From CAVSWT01 sp963731745 (GTDB lineage: Bacteria > Bacteroidota > Ignavibacteria > Ignavibacteriales > Ignavibacteriaceae): 64,000 bases of DNA. Positions 46,783-56,225 of this stretch are shown here, one piece after another; position 1 is the first letter of the stretch; each line of letters begins with the position of its first letter. Made by a program: the position numbers and the translations under genes. The stretch lies in contig CAVSWT010000018.1 in the NCBI GenBank assembly GCA_963731745.1, positions 1 through 64,000 on the forward strand, written 5' to 3'. Under the pieces are notes generated by a model. It made no database searches and had not been told where the DNA came from. It saw nothing but the letters and a program-made list of their open reading frames with translations.

Positions 46783-48150
46783 ATGAAAACGAAAAATAAA
46801 TTAATATTACTATTAGCAATTATTATTAGTTCGGTTGTAGTAGTTATATTTATAATATCTTCACCCGACGTAGATATTACTCAATTAAAAAAGAAAATTA
46901 AAAATAAAAAAGAGTTAACTGTCTTAATCAGGAATTCCCCTTCAGTTTATTATGTGGGTGTTGATGGGCCAACCGGTTTCGAATACGATCTTGTTAAAGC
47001 AATTGCTGATTCACTTGAGATGCAGCTTAATTTAAAAATCCTTTACAATGTTCATGATATATTAAATGCCATCGATGACGGAGAGGCAGATCTTGCAGCC
47101 TCTGCAATAACTATTACCACTAAAAGAAAAAAACAATATTTGTTTACTAATCCCTACCAAACTGTTCAGCAGATGGTAATTTATAAAAGGGGGCATGACT
47201 ATCCTAAGGATATTGCCGATTTAAGCAATTTTCAAATTGTGGTAAGTAAGAATAGCAGCTATGACCAAAGATTAAAAGTTCTTAAAAAAGAATATCCTGA
47301 TTTAACCTGGGAAACAACGGATGAACTTTCAACCGAACAAATATTACAGCAGGTTTGGGAAGGCATAGTTGAATGCACCATTGCGGATAATAATTTATTT
47401 GCCATCAATCGAAGATATTTTCCCGGACTTAAATCTGCAATTCCAATTAGTGAAGATCAATCTTTGGGATTTGTTATCAATAAGAAAAATAAATTATTAC
47501 TAAAATATATTAACCTCTGGCTTGATGATTTCAAAAAGCAAAAACAAATGGCGATGTTACGCGACCGGTATTACGGGCATATAAATATTTTTAATTATGT
47601 TGATATTAGTTCATTTCATAAAAGAATTGATACACGGCTTAGCAAGTATGAAAATCTTTTTAAGAAAGCTGGACAGAAAAACGATATACCCTGGAAATTA
47701 TTAGCAGCACAAGCCTACCAGGAATCTCAGTGGAATCCCGAAGCAGTAAGCCCTACCGGCGTTCGAGGAATAATGATGCTTACAAAGAGAACAGCAGAAT
47801 CACTTGGAATTTCTAACAGACTTAATCCATCCGCAAGCATTTTGGGTGGTGCCAAATATTTAAAACGTTTAGAAAAAATTGTTCCTGAAAATTTTATAGA
47901 TGAAGATAAAATGTTTTACTCGCTGGCAGCTTATAATGTAGGTATGGGGCATATGCAGGATGCAGAAGATCTTGCAGAAAAACTTGGGTACAATAATAAT
48001 ACCTGGGAAGGACTAAAAAAGGCTCTGCCTTTGCTGAGCAACAAGAGATATTACAAAACGTTAAAGTATGGTTATGCACGTGGCACCGAACCTGTACGAT
48101 ACATTAATAGAATTCAAAATTATACCGAAATACTTGAGCAAAAGCTTTAA
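46783..48150 (+). CDS. mltF: Membrane-bound lytic murein transglycosylase F
   Basis: The 455-residue protein has an N-terminal membrane helix (LILLLAIIISSVVVVIFI). A periplasmic solute-binding-protein type 3 domain (about 42-265, with GPTGFEYDLVKAIAD and DLAASAITIT) is followed by a lytic transglycosylase domain (about 285-450). Catalytic Glu314 lies in AQAYQESQWNPEAVSPTG, and GIMMLTKRTAESLGI and YNVGMGHMQDA complete the SLT motifs. This two-domain order defines MltF. It cleaves peptidoglycan to 1,6-anhydromuropeptides during wall turnover. Confidence 0.94.
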   Translation: MKTKNKLILLLAIIISSVVVVIFIISSPDVDITQLKKKIKNKKELTVLIRNSPSVYYVGVDGPTGFEYDLVKAIADSLEMQLNLKILYNVHDILNAIDDGEADLAASAITITTKRKKQYLFTNPYQTVQQMVIYKRGHDYPKDIADLSNFQIVVSKNSSYDQRLKVLKKEYPDLTWETTDELSTEQILQQVWEGIVECTIADNNLFAINRRYFPGLKSAIPISEDQSLGFVINKKNKLLLKYINLWLDDFKKQKQMAMLRDRYYGHINIFNYVDISSFHKRIDTRLSKYENLFKKAGQKNDIPWKLLAAQAYQESQWNPEAVSPTGVRGIMMLTKRTAESLGISNRLNPSASILGGAKYLKRLEKIVPENFIDEDKMFYSLAAYNVGMGHMQDAEDLAEKLGYNNNTWEGLKKALPLLSNKRYYKTLKYGYARGTEPVRYINRIQNYTEILEQKL

Positions 48151-48298
48151 GTAAGCGAAATATGATTACTTTGGTTTTTATGGAATTAATTATGCGGTGA
48201 TTAGTTTAGATAAATTAACAACTGCTTTAAATGTAAAATGAATCAGGTATGTTTGCAATAGGGGAATGATATCGTCGCTTATTGACGTATGGAAAATA

Positions 48299-48335
48299 TG
48301 CAGTCTGTGTGGATATTAAATCGCTACAGACTGCA
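48299..48335. terminator. 10-bp hairpin between convergent mltF and DUF2911 genes
   Basis: TGCAGTCTGT (48299-48308) pairs with ACAGACTGCA (48326-48335). It lies between converging genes and is followed by AATAAAAAG, so it could act as a shared terminator, although the T-tracts are weak. Confidence 0.6.
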
Positions 48336-48372
48336 AATAAAAAGTGCTAACCAAGAACTACGAACTAACGAA

Positions 48373-49215
48373 CTATCCTTTCCAATCTGCCAATAACTTT
48401 TTCATCTGATCAAAATCAAATGGTTTATCGTTCATCGAATTACCATGATTAATTGCTTTTTCCATCTCGGAAATTGCTTCTTGCTTTTTACCTGTCATTG
48501 CCAAAAGCTGTGCTTTAATTCTGGAGTTCCAGTAATTATCATTAATAATTTGTGAAGCATTAATCCAGTTCATAGCCTTATCAAGCTCAACATTATTTTG
48601 AAGACAATATGCGGCTGCCTGCATTGGAGTTGACCAGTCAATAATATCTTCTGCTTTGGCTAATGTTAACTTTTGTGTTTCGGTTTCAATTTTAAATGAA
48701 ACTTTCAGCTTATCCCAAATTAAATTTACAAGAGATGAATTATCGGTTACATCCGAAAAAGTAAACATCATTCTTTCTGTAAATTCTGAAGGCTGCGGTT
48801 TTACGTTTACTTTAAGCACAACATTCTTTTCGTTAAACTGAGAGCCATCGCCGACTTTAGTATTATTGCTGAATAAAAAAGTCCATTCATTTTCAGTCGG
48901 AATTGTATGAATGCCGTAAGTTCCGGCTTCCAAATTATTTCCATTTATTTTAACCGGATCGGAAAAAGTAATTGACGTAACTTCATTCGCTCCGGTCCGC
49001 CATACTTTATTGAAAGGGACTAATTCTCCCCAAATAGTTCTGTCCTTTACACCGGGCCTGGAGTAATGTATTGTAACCTCCGTAACGCCAATCATTTGTG
49101 TAACAGAAGCATTTGGACTTGGGCGAGGCGTGCGGAATTCCTGCGCATAAATATTAAGGCAGAATGATAAACTGATTAAACTTATCGAAAGTAGAAGAAT
49201 TTTAAATTTCTTCAT
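48373..49215 (-). CDS. DUF2911 secreted protein with helical C-terminal extension
   Basis: I start at ATG 49215, which has AAGGAAA upstream and opens a signal peptide (MKKFKILLLSISLISLSFCL); the frame itself is open 30 codons further. The 280-residue product has a DUF2911 domain (about 25-165, with TEVTIHYSRPGVKDRTIWGE and AGTYGIHTIPTENEWTFLFS). A TPR-like helical tail (AMNWINASQIINDNYWN) follows. DUF2911 has no assigned function. A paralogue lacking the tail lies at 59421. Confidence 0.87.
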   Translation of the reverse strand: MKKFKILLLSISLISLSFCLNIYAQEFRTPRPSPNASVTQMIGVTEVTIHYSRPGVKDRTIWGELVPFNKVWRTGANEVTSITFSDPVKINGNNLEAGTYGIHTIPTENEWTFLFSNNTKVGDGSQFNEKNVVLKVNVKPQPSEFTERMMFTFSDVTDNSSLVNLIWDKLKVSFKIETETQKLTLAKAEDIIDWSTPMQAAAYCLQNNVELDKAMNWINASQIINDNYWNSRIKAQLLAMTGKKQEAISEMEKAINHGNSMNDKPFDFDQMKKLLADWKG

Positions 49216-49679
49216 AGTGATTTCCTTTATGTTATTGATAAAATGTGAATCTGTTTGTGGAGATAAGGTTGGGTTCAATTTACTCAGCATACATAGCAAA
49301 GTCAATTAAAATAGAATCGCAAATATTTTTTAAGAAATTTGAAATGGATAAACTAATGAAAAAGATTTTAGCTAGCTCTTAAAATACCATCTTCAATTAA
49401 CTCAGATTGACAACTTACGTTTGCTACAGCACTCACTGACAGTAATTGGATTTACATTAAAAATTTTTTTTATCCAAAAGTGTATTGAGGTTAATGTATT
49501 TTATAATACTTTTAACTACTTTCTATCCAGGAAAATTGCTGCTTTGAATAAAAACCCGCAATTGCATTTATACTCACGTCTTAAAAAGAACTTGAAGCAA
49601 ACATTGTTTTTTAATCAAAACACTCTTTTAAATTAAATCAGTATATGTAATAATTATACATTTAAAGTGATGGAAAAAG
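49216..49679. other. 464-bp intergenic stretch
   Basis: This AT-rich gap between divergent genes holds a 71-codon frame at 49421-49636 with no signal, motif or ribosome site, which I do not accept. Nothing else was recognised. Confidence 0.5.
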
Positions 49680-50087
49680 ATGAACCTGCCCACCATTTTT
49701 CGAAACCAGTATTTTATTGTTTTTATCATTTTAATATTGATTAACATAACATTAAATGGATGCTATTCGTTTAATGAAATTACACCAGCCTATAGCTCTA
49801 ATGTTAAAATTTATAAAATTGAAAAATTGAACGGAGAAATTGTTGATTTTAAAAATACCAAATGGGGATATGCAGCAATTATAGACAGCAATGTAGTTAC
49901 CATTAAATCCAATGGCGAAAAAGAGGAATTTCCAACGAACAATGTGAAAAAATATTACACCGAGAAACTTAATGTGGCTAATACTTTGTTATTGTCACTT
50001 GGATGTGCTGTATTAGTAGTTGGAATTATTATACTTGCGACGTTCAAGCCGGTCACAATATCTGGTCCTATAATTAATAAAAAATAA
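49680..50087 (+). CDS. Small predicted lipoprotein with C-terminal membrane helix
   Basis: The 135-residue product has a lipoprotein signal (IVFIILILINITLNGCYS, Cys28). A short beta domain (KIEKLNGEIVDFKNTKWGYA, SNGEKEEFPTNNVKKYY) and a C-terminal hydrophobic helix (TLLLSLGCAVLVVGIIILAT) follow. Similar short Bacteroidota proteins exist, but I assign no family. It is likely envelope-located. Confidence 0.65.
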   Translation: MNLPTIFRNQYFIVFIILILINITLNGCYSFNEITPAYSSNVKIYKIEKLNGEIVDFKNTKWGYAAIIDSNVVTIKSNGEKEEFPTNNVKKYYTEKLNVANTLLLSLGCAVLVVGIIILATFKPVTISGPIINKK

Positions 50088-50189
50088 AAAAGTAAGGTGA
50101 TTTAAAATTTGTTTTTCGAATATAAATTTTTTGTTTAGAAATAATTGAGCCTCAAGCCAATCCCACAAATATTCCGGCATTAAAATTTG

Positions 50190-50633
50190 TCACCACGGGC
50201 TTGGCTGATCTTTTCCTGTAATAATTAAGTTTTTTAAATTACCGTTTACGAGCATATCCCATGCATTCGAGCAGGCATCATAACATTCAAATTCCGGTAT
50301 TAATCCATTATGTGTAAAACGTAATTCAGTTTCATCATCTTTCTTTGCAATTTCAAAAATAATATCTGAGCCTTTCCATTCATCTTTATTTTTTACAAAT
50401 GTTAACGAGGCCTCTGCAACTTGCCAGACAATTTTTTTGTTTTGAATAAATTCCGTTACTTTTTGTTTGGAATAGTGAACATCAGGAACTTGATATGTAA
50501 ACTCAGAACCTAACGTGTCAGCCGTACCTTTTATTTCTCCTGACCACCATCCGGATACATTGTTAATTGCATTGAAGACTTCTTCCGGGGATTTATCAAT
50601 TAAAAAAGAGGTTGTGAAATTTTGATTTTGCAT
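50190..50633 (-). CDS. SRPBCC (AHSA1-like) domain protein
   Basis: The 147-residue START-like protein has the AHSA1/activator-of-Hsp90 pattern: TSFLIDKSPEEVFNAINNVS, GWWSGEIKGTADTLGSEFTY, KKIVWQVAEA and ELRFTHNGLIPEFECYDACS. It is a hydrophobic-ligand cup with no clear catalytic residues. A similar gene lies at 50984, separated by a repeat-containing gap. The ligand is unknown. Confidence 0.9.
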   Translation of the reverse strand: MQNQNFTTSFLIDKSPEEVFNAINNVSGWWSGEIKGTADTLGSEFTYQVPDVHYSKQKVTEFIQNKKIVWQVAEASLTFVKNKDEWKGSDIIFEIAKKDDETELRFTHNGLIPEFECYDACSNAWDMLVNGNLKNLIITGKDQPSPW

Positions 50634-50983
50634 AGTTTTGCCTCGAATTAATTTTTACATTGTAACGATATGTGTCAACTTAATTTTAAATTATTTTGCT
50701 CATAATTGTCAAATATCAATCAGTTGATAAAATGACAATTCAAAAGTTAGCATTACTGATAAGCCCTTCACTTTTTAAGGGAAGGGTTGGGATGGGTTCA
50801 TAAGTTGACTAAATTTTTTAAACCCTCTCTAATCTCTCCCTTGCGAAGGGAGAGACTTATTACCAATAATGACTTTACATTTTTTCATTGCTGTGACTTT
50901 GTATAATTGTCATGCATCTGTAAGCCTACCTAATGATAGACAAGCCAAGCATAACATAGATGATTAATCTTTATTAGTTCTTT
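50634..50983. repeat. 350-bp spacer with a TCTCTCCCTT hairpin repeat
   Basis: TCTCTCCCTT (50833-50842) and AAGGGAGAGA (50846-50855) form a perfect 10-bp stem with loop GCG. Nearby CCTTCACTTTTTAAGGGAAGG (about 50765-50786) is a second short palindrome. This looks like a dispersed intergenic repeat. No gene was seen. Confidence 0.65.
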
Positions 50984-51442
50984 CTAATTCCAATTGTCAA
51001 TTTTAATATCATTAGGTGAAGGCCTGCCCTTACCATTTTCAATAAGCTCTTTAAGACTCAACATAAATATTGCCCACTTCATGCTGCAATGATAAGTGAA
51101 CTCAACCAGTTCACGCCAATTGTTATGATTGAAAAGAACGATGGTATAATCTCCATCCTGTGATAAATCAAATATTACATCGGTGCCAATCCATTCTTCC
51201 GGCCCGCCTGTAAATCGCCATTGCACTTTTTTGTTAGATTCTAATTTAACCACTTCAAAGTCCATACTGCCTTTTTCTTTTCCATCCTTTTCAAGAAATC
51301 TAACATTAACCTTTCCACCAGGTTTGGAAGTTCCTGTAGTATAATTCGTCCACCAACTTGCAACACCTTCAACTGTCGAAAGTGCTTCATATACCTTTGA
51401 GATAGGGGCTTTGATTCCAACTCTATGATTTATATTTACCAT
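50984..51442 (-). CDS. SRPBCC (AHSA1-like) domain protein
   Basis: The 152-residue protein matches the SRPBCC fold: HRVGIKAPISKVYEALSTVE, ASWWTNYTTGTSKPGGKVNV, KVQWRFTGGPEEWIGTDVIF and FNHNNWRELVEFTYHC. AAAGGAGAAAAA precedes the ATG. It diverges from an HxlR-type regulator across a short gap with twin palindromes, so the regulator likely controls it. Confidence 0.9.
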   Translation of the reverse strand: MVNINHRVGIKAPISKVYEALSTVEGVASWWTNYTTGTSKPGGKVNVRFLEKDGKEKGSMDFEVVKLESNKKVQWRFTGGPEEWIGTDVIFDLSQDGDYTIVLFNHNNWRELVEFTYHCSMKWAIFMLSLKELIENGKGRPSPNDIKIDNWN

Positions 51443-51498
51443 TTTTTCTCCTTTAGTTTTAATTGTTGATAATTGTAATTAGAAACTTTACAAAGTTA

Positions 51499-51544
51499 TT
51501 GCAAATCGCAAGTGCTAATATAAAAAAGTTCTTGCAAATTGCAA
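51499..51544. promoter_or_regulatory. Tandem TTGCAAATYGCAA palindromes, probable HxlR operators
   Basis: TTGCAAATCGCAA (51499-51511) and TTGCAAATTGCAA (51532-51544) are near-perfect palindromic 13-mers with a 33-bp offset, about three helical turns. They lie between the divergent SRPBCC and HxlR genes, upstream of both starts, the usual layout for an autoregulatory dimer-binding site. Confidence 0.7.
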
Positions 51545-51565
51545 CAACTTTATTTATTTTTAAAT

Positions 51566-51979
51566 ATGAAAAAAAGATCAGATTGCCCGTTATCATTTTC
51601 ATTAGATATTTTTGGTGACAAATGGTCATTATTAATTATTCGCGATATAATAATGATGGGTAAATTTTCTTTTATTGATTTTTCAAAATCCGCAGAGAAG
51701 ATTGCTTCGAACATACTTGCATCAAGACTAGAGCTGCTGGAAAAAGAAGGGATAATTTATAAGCAGGTTTCGCCAAAAAATAAATCGAAATTTATTTACA
51801 GCCTTACACAAAAGGGAATTGATTTGCAGCCGGTTTTAATTGAGATGATGAAATGGGGGAGTAAATATAATCCAAAAACACCGGACCCGCCAAAAAATGT
51901 AATTAAGAAATATGAACGCGATGAGACATCTTTATATAATGAATATCTGAAAAGACAGAAAGAAGTGTTGGAGAAATAA
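51566..51979 (+). CDS. HxlR-family transcriptional regulator
   Basis: ATG 51566 is preferred; the earlier TTG lies inside the palindrome. The 137-residue winged-helix protein has the HxlR pattern: KRSDCPLSFSLDIFGDKWSL with the conserved Cys-Pro, then IASNILASRLELLEKEGII and LTQKGIDLQPVLIEMMKW. Some HxlR proteins sense thiol oxidation or aldehydes through this Cys. It is divergent from the SRPBCC gene. Confidence 0.92.
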   Translation: MKKRSDCPLSFSLDIFGDKWSLLIIRDIIMMGKFSFIDFSKSAEKIASNILASRLELLEKEGIIYKQVSPKNKSKFIYSLTQKGIDLQPVLIEMMKWGSKYNPKTPDPPKNVIKKYERDETSLYNEYLKRQKEVLEK

Positions 51980-51982
51980 AAA

Positions 51983-52009
51983 ACGGATAGAAACATTATT
52001 TCTATCCGT
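51983..52009 (+). terminator. Terminator of the HxlR gene
   Basis: ACGGATAGAAA (51983-51993) pairs with TTTCTATCCGT (51999-52009): 11 bp with a 5-base loop, preceded by A-rich and followed by T-rich sequence. It may serve the convergent isocitrate dehydrogenase gene as well. Confidence 0.85.
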
Positions 52010-52041
52010 CTTATAATTTTAAAAATTTTAAAAATTAAAAA

Positions 52042-54267
52042 TTACATCTCATCAATTATTTTATTGTAAGCCGCACTTGGACGCATAACGGCTGAAGCTT
52101 TTTTATCGTCAGGAAGATAGTATCCCCCAATGTCTGCAGGTTTGCCCTGAACAGTAATTAAATCATTTGCAATTTTCTCTTCGTTTGCTTTCAGTTCATT
52201 ATAAATATTTAAGAAACGTGCTTTCATATCAGCATCTTTATCCTGTTCAGCTAAAGCTTGTGCCCAGTAAAGAGAAAGATAGAATGAACTTCCGCGGTTA
52301 TCAATCTCACCGGCTTTTCTTGAAGGCATTTTCCCATTCTCAAGGTACTTTCCAATTGCCGCATCGAGTGTCTCTGCCAGTACTGCAGCTTTTTTATTCC
52401 CGGTTTTATCTGATATCATTTCAAATGATGGAACGAGAGCGCAGTATTCCCCAAGTGAATCCCATCTCAAATGATTTTCTTTAAGAAGCTGCTGCACGTG
52501 TTTTGGAGCAGATCCGCCTGCACCGGTTTCAAACAGCCCGCCGCCTTTTAATAATGGAACTATAGAAAGCATTCTAGCGCTCGTTCCTAATTCAAGAATA
52601 GGGAAGAGATCTGTTAAATAATCACGAAGCACATTGCCAGTTACCGAAATCGTATCTAAACCTTTTCTTGTTCTTTCAAGAGTAAATTTCATTGCTTCAA
52701 CAGGTTTAAGAATTTTAATTTCAAGTCCTTTAGTATCATGTTCCGGCAAATACTTATTTACCTTTGCAATAATTTCTCTATCATGTGCTCTGTTTTCGTC
52801 AAGCCAGAAAATTGCCGGAGAGTTAGAAGCTTTTGCTCTATTTACAGCAAGCTTAACCCAGTCTTTTACTGGTTCATCTTTTGCCTGGCACATTCTAAAA
52901 ATATCTCCCGTTTCAACTTTCTGCTCAAGCAAAGTTTCACCTGCGGAATTTACAACACGTATAACTCCGTTTCCTTTAGCTTCAAAAGTCTTATCGTGCG
53001 AACCATATTCTTCGGCTTTTTTCGCCATCAATCCAACATTTGAAACAGCACCCATTGTTGAAGGATTAAATTGTCCTTTCGCTTTTGCATCTTCAATAAT
53101 CTCCTCGTAAATCGTAGCGTAGCATCTATCCGGGATCATGGCAATACAATCCTTAAGTTCGTCTTTTAAGTTCCACATTTTCCCGCCGTCACGTACAACA
53201 TTCGGCATTGATGCATCAACAATAACATCATTTGGAACATGAAGATTAGTTTTTCCAATTCTTGAATCAACAATTGCAAGCTGGGGACGGCTTTCATATA
53301 CTTTATTTATGTCGGTTTCAATTTCTTTTCTTTTTTCATCAGGAAGCTTTTTTAATTTTTCAAGAATGTCCATAAGTCCGTAATTAACATTCGCACCGAT
53401 TTGTTTTAAAGTATCAGCGTGTTTTTCGAGCGCCTCTTTATAATAAACCGAAACCGCATGACCGAACATTATCGGATCGGAAATTTTCATCATTGTAGCT
53501 TTTAGGTGAAGTGAAAGAAGAACATTATCTTTTTTTGCTTCTTCAATTTGTTCAGCATAAAACTTTCGCAGCTCTTTTACATTCATTACCGCTGTATCAA
53601 TTATTTCATCTTTAATAAGCTTCAAATTTTCTTTTAATAAAGTTGTATTCCCATTCGAATCTACATATTCTATTTTAACCACATCCGGATTATCAAGAGT
53701 GAGTGATTTTTCAGTTCCGTAAAAATCTTTTTGGTTCATGTGTGCTACGCGCGTTTTGGAACCAGATTCCGGCCAGGGCTTCATCATTTTATGAGGATTT
53801 TTTTGTGCAAACTTTTTCACAGAAGCTGCCGCGCGCCTGTCTGAATTTCCTTCTCTAAGCACCGGGTTAACAGCGGATCCAAGCACTTTTGAAAACCTTT
53901 CTTTTAATTTTTTCTCTTCTTCATTTTTAGGTTCGTCAGGATAATCCGGAATTTTAAAACCTTTCTCGTTCAACTCTTTTATTGCTGCATGAAGCTGGGG
54001 AATTGAAGCACTTATGTTAGGCAGCTTAATAATATTTGCGTCGGGTAATTGAGTAATATTTCCAAGTTCAGTTAAATAGTCAGGTATTTTTTGTTCTTCA
54101 GTTAAATAATCCGGAAAGTTGGCTATTATTCTCCCGGCAAGCGAAATATCTTTTGTCTCAATTTCAATTCCGGAATTTTTTGTGAATGACTTTACGATTG
54201 GCAGTAAACTGTAAGATGCTAAAGCCGGAGCTTCATCAATCTTTGTCCAAAATATTTTTGTGTCCAT
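52042..54267 (-). CDS. icd: NADP-dependent isocitrate dehydrogenase, monomeric type
   Basis: The 741-residue enzyme matches monomeric IDH along its length: IFWTKIDEAPALASYSLLPI at the start, then LREGNSDRRAAASVKKFAQK, SRIGKTNLHVPNDVIVDASM and LSIVPLLKGGGLFETGAGGS. Monomeric IDHs are about 740 residues, so it is full length. It oxidises isocitrate to 2-oxoglutarate in the cytosol, making NADPH for the TCA cycle and biosynthesis. It is monocistronic. Confidence 0.96.
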   Translation of the reverse strand: MDTKIFWTKIDEAPALASYSLLPIVKSFTKNSGIEIETKDISLAGRIIANFPDYLTEEQKIPDYLTELGNITQLPDANIIKLPNISASIPQLHAAIKELNEKGFKIPDYPDEPKNEEEKKLKERFSKVLGSAVNPVLREGNSDRRAAASVKKFAQKNPHKMMKPWPESGSKTRVAHMNQKDFYGTEKSLTLDNPDVVKIEYVDSNGNTTLLKENLKLIKDEIIDTAVMNVKELRKFYAEQIEEAKKDNVLLSLHLKATMMKISDPIMFGHAVSVYYKEALEKHADTLKQIGANVNYGLMDILEKLKKLPDEKRKEIETDINKVYESRPQLAIVDSRIGKTNLHVPNDVIVDASMPNVVRDGGKMWNLKDELKDCIAMIPDRCYATIYEEIIEDAKAKGQFNPSTMGAVSNVGLMAKKAEEYGSHDKTFEAKGNGVIRVVNSAGETLLEQKVETGDIFRMCQAKDEPVKDWVKLAVNRAKASNSPAIFWLDENRAHDREIIAKVNKYLPEHDTKGLEIKILKPVEAMKFTLERTRKGLDTISVTGNVLRDYLTDLFPILELGTSARMLSIVPLLKGGGLFETGAGGSAPKHVQQLLKENHLRWDSLGEYCALVPSFEMISDKTGNKKAAVLAETLDAAIGKYLENGKMPSRKAGEIDNRGSSFYLSLYWAQALAEQDKDADMKARFLNIYNELKANEEKIANDLITVQGKPADIGGYYLPDDKKASAVMRPSAAYNKIIDEM

Positions 54268-54428
54268 TTATATTTTTCCCACATAATTTTCAACGATGAA
54301 TAAATATTTTTAATTAATCTTAAAAATACTGAATCTCAGGTAATTATTAAAACGGGTTATGTGAAAATTGTAAAAAGTCATGTCCAAATTGATTCGAAAT
54401 CAGAGTGGTAAAAATATTACCTTAGAAG

Positions 54429-54449
54429 ATGCTGAATCGAGTTCAGCAT
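54429..54449. repeat. Dispersed palindrome ATGCTGAATCGAGTTCAGCAT
   Basis: ATGCTGAA (54429-54436) pairs with TTCAGCAT (54442-54449) around TCGAG. It resembles the dispersed GTTCAGCATGAC-type repeats of Bacteroidota and lies after the DUF481 gene. Confidence 0.6.
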
Positions 54450-54508
54450 GACGATTTTTCCACAGTCACTAAGGTATGAGGGGAAGATTCTATTTCAATT
54501 TTTTATTA

Positions 54509-55276
54509 TTAAAACTTAAACGTCAATCCAAATTTAGTAATTGTATCAAGTTTTTTAATTGTATCGGGCGGACGTGAATCGTATCGCAAGTTTATTCCGA
54601 AACTTAAATCAAGTAATGCACTTAATTCGGATATGAATGAATTATCGGAAATAAGTTTGTAGTCTTTCCATTCACCTGCTTTCGGCTGAAAATAAGTCGT
54701 TGAATTAAATGTAAATCCATCTTTCACTTTAGCATTAAAAGTTGCATAGCTGCTGATTCTATTCGCATTTGTTATTCTTCCGTGAATTGAGTTTTTGGGA
54801 AGGTCATATTTTTCATGCTCAAACATGTACGCTATACCATAACGGATTTTAAAGTTACTTGATGTTAATAATTTCAACCGCACTCCAGTTCCCGCAAGTT
54901 CTCTTGACAGCAGCAATCTTTTTTTATTGTAATCGAGCTGAGTAAAAAATTCAATTTGTAAAAAGTCATTTGTTGAAAGTACATACCTGAGATGAGCTAA
55001 AGCTTGATTTGAAAAAGCTTCTTTGTCCTGCCAGCCATATCCGGCATCACCGACAAAAAAAATATAATCTTTACCAAAATTATAATTTAATCTTGTATCT
55101 ACACTTAATAATTGAAAGTCAGTATTTCCTGTAATTGCTGTTCCACTAATATCAACGTTGCCGGAAAATCCAATTGAGTCGGTATCAACTCTAAACTTTT
55201 CCGTATTCACCTGGGCGGATATGAATTCCGCAACTAATAATATTGTAACGAGAGTAAAATTAATACGTTTGTTCAT
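54509..55276 (-). CDS. DUF481 outer-membrane barrel protein
   Basis: The 255-residue protein has a signal peptide (NFTLVTILLVAEFISAQ). A DUF481 barrel opens with FSGNVDISGTAITGNTDFQL, continues with RLNYNFGKDYIFFVGDAGYG and ends in Phe (FGLTFKF). DUF481 proteins are outer-membrane barrels of unsettled function. It lies 87 bp after the SUMF1-like gene, probably in one transcript. Confidence 0.87.
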   Translation of the reverse strand: MNKRINFTLVTILLVAEFISAQVNTEKFRVDTDSIGFSGNVDISGTAITGNTDFQLLSVDTRLNYNFGKDYIFFVGDAGYGWQDKEAFSNQALAHLRYVLSTNDFLQIEFFTQLDYNKKRLLLSRELAGTGVRLKLLTSSNFKIRYGIAYMFEHEKYDLPKNSIHGRITNANRISSYATFNAKVKDGFTFNSTTYFQPKAGEWKDYKLISDNSFISELSALLDLSFGINLRYDSRPPDTIKKLDTITKFGLTFKF

Positions 55277-55363
55277 ATACTTAATTCTTTTGTTAATAAA
55301 AATTCTAAAATATAAATTTATAGAAGATTAACAAATTTTATTAGCCACATGAAAAATAGATGA

Positions 55364-56164
55364 TTAATTCTGATTGACTTCCAATAAAACACGGAACCCA
55401 AGACTAAAACCTTTGTCGTTAGGATTGTGAGTATAACGCCAATCAGAACGCGCGCACTTTGCAACAAAGTACCAGCTTCCGCCGCGTATTACTTTTAAAT
55501 CTGTTGTACAATTTCCAATAGGATCTGTGACTTTAGTTTTTGGATATGGACAATACCAATCCTCGCACCATTCCCACAAATTTCCATGCATGTCGTATAA
55601 TCCCCATTGATTAGGCTTGAATCGACCGACTGCTGTTGGATGCTCGCGGTAAATTCCTTTAGGATAATTTTTATAAGGAAAATCTCCATCATAATTTGCC
55701 TGCTCTGTTGTTAAATTTTCGCCTGTAGAAAATGGAGTTGTTGTTTCGGCACGGCAGGCATATTCCCATTCTGCTTCAGTCGGCAGCCTAAAATGTTTTC
55801 CTTCGTTATGTTGATTTAACTTTTCAATAAATTTTTTTGCATCATTCCAGGTTACATTTTCAACGGGTAAAGAATCATTTCCTTTAAAGTGGCTTGGATT
55901 ATCACTCATCAATTTTTTCCATTCTCCTTGAGTGACTTCACATTTTCCTAAATAAAAATCGTTGGACAGTTCAACTTCATGCTGATACGATTTAAGTGTG
56001 TCTGCCAGGCCATGCTCTGGAGTTCCCATTAAAAAAGTTCCATGTTTAATCAGCACAAACTCCATTTCTGTTGATGGTTCGCGATAGAATTGACTTATTT
56101 TTTGCGGATAGCTGAATTCAAATATAAGTAGCACAAAAAGAATTATAATGTTGATTTTCCTCAT
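55364..56164 (-). CDS. Formylglycine-generating-enzyme-like (SUMF1/FGE-sulfatase) protein
   Basis: The 266-residue protein has a signal peptide (NIIILFVLLIFEFSYPQ). The FGE-sulfatase fold is seen in MEFVLIKHGTFLMG, DFYLGKCEVTQGEWKKLM, FRLPTEAEWEYACRAETTTP, GLYDMHGNLWEWCEDWY and VIRGGSWYFVAKCARSDWR. Only one Cys is present in the last motif, where true formylglycine enzymes usually have a close pair, so sulfatase activation is doubtful. Many such proteins are binding modules or gliding-type lipoproteins. Confidence 0.9.
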   Translation of the reverse strand: MRKINIIILFVLLIFEFSYPQKISQFYREPSTEMEFVLIKHGTFLMGTPEHGLADTLKSYQHEVELSNDFYLGKCEVTQGEWKKLMSDNPSHFKGNDSLPVENVTWNDAKKFIEKLNQHNEGKHFRLPTEAEWEYACRAETTTPFSTGENLTTEQANYDGDFPYKNYPKGIYREHPTAVGRFKPNQWGLYDMHGNLWEWCEDWYCPYPKTKVTDPIGNCTTDLKVIRGGSWYFVAKCARSDWRYTHNPNDKGFSLGFRVLLEVNQN

Positions 56165-56225
56165 ATAAGTATAGATGCTTAACTCATAATTTTGTTGCCG
56201 ATACTACGTAACTTTTATTAAGTCA

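Noticed and set aside
48070..48110. Sigma-54 promoter-like TGGCACCGAACCTGTA
   Set aside because: It lies inside the mltF coding region and lacks a correct -12 TTGC element.
49421..49636. 71-codon frame before the lipoprotein gene
   Set aside because: There is no signal, motif or ribosome site, and it has the composition of AT-rich non-coding DNA.
55364..56164. True formylglycine-generating enzyme
   Set aside because: Only one Cys is found in the last motif and no sulfatase gene is adjacent.
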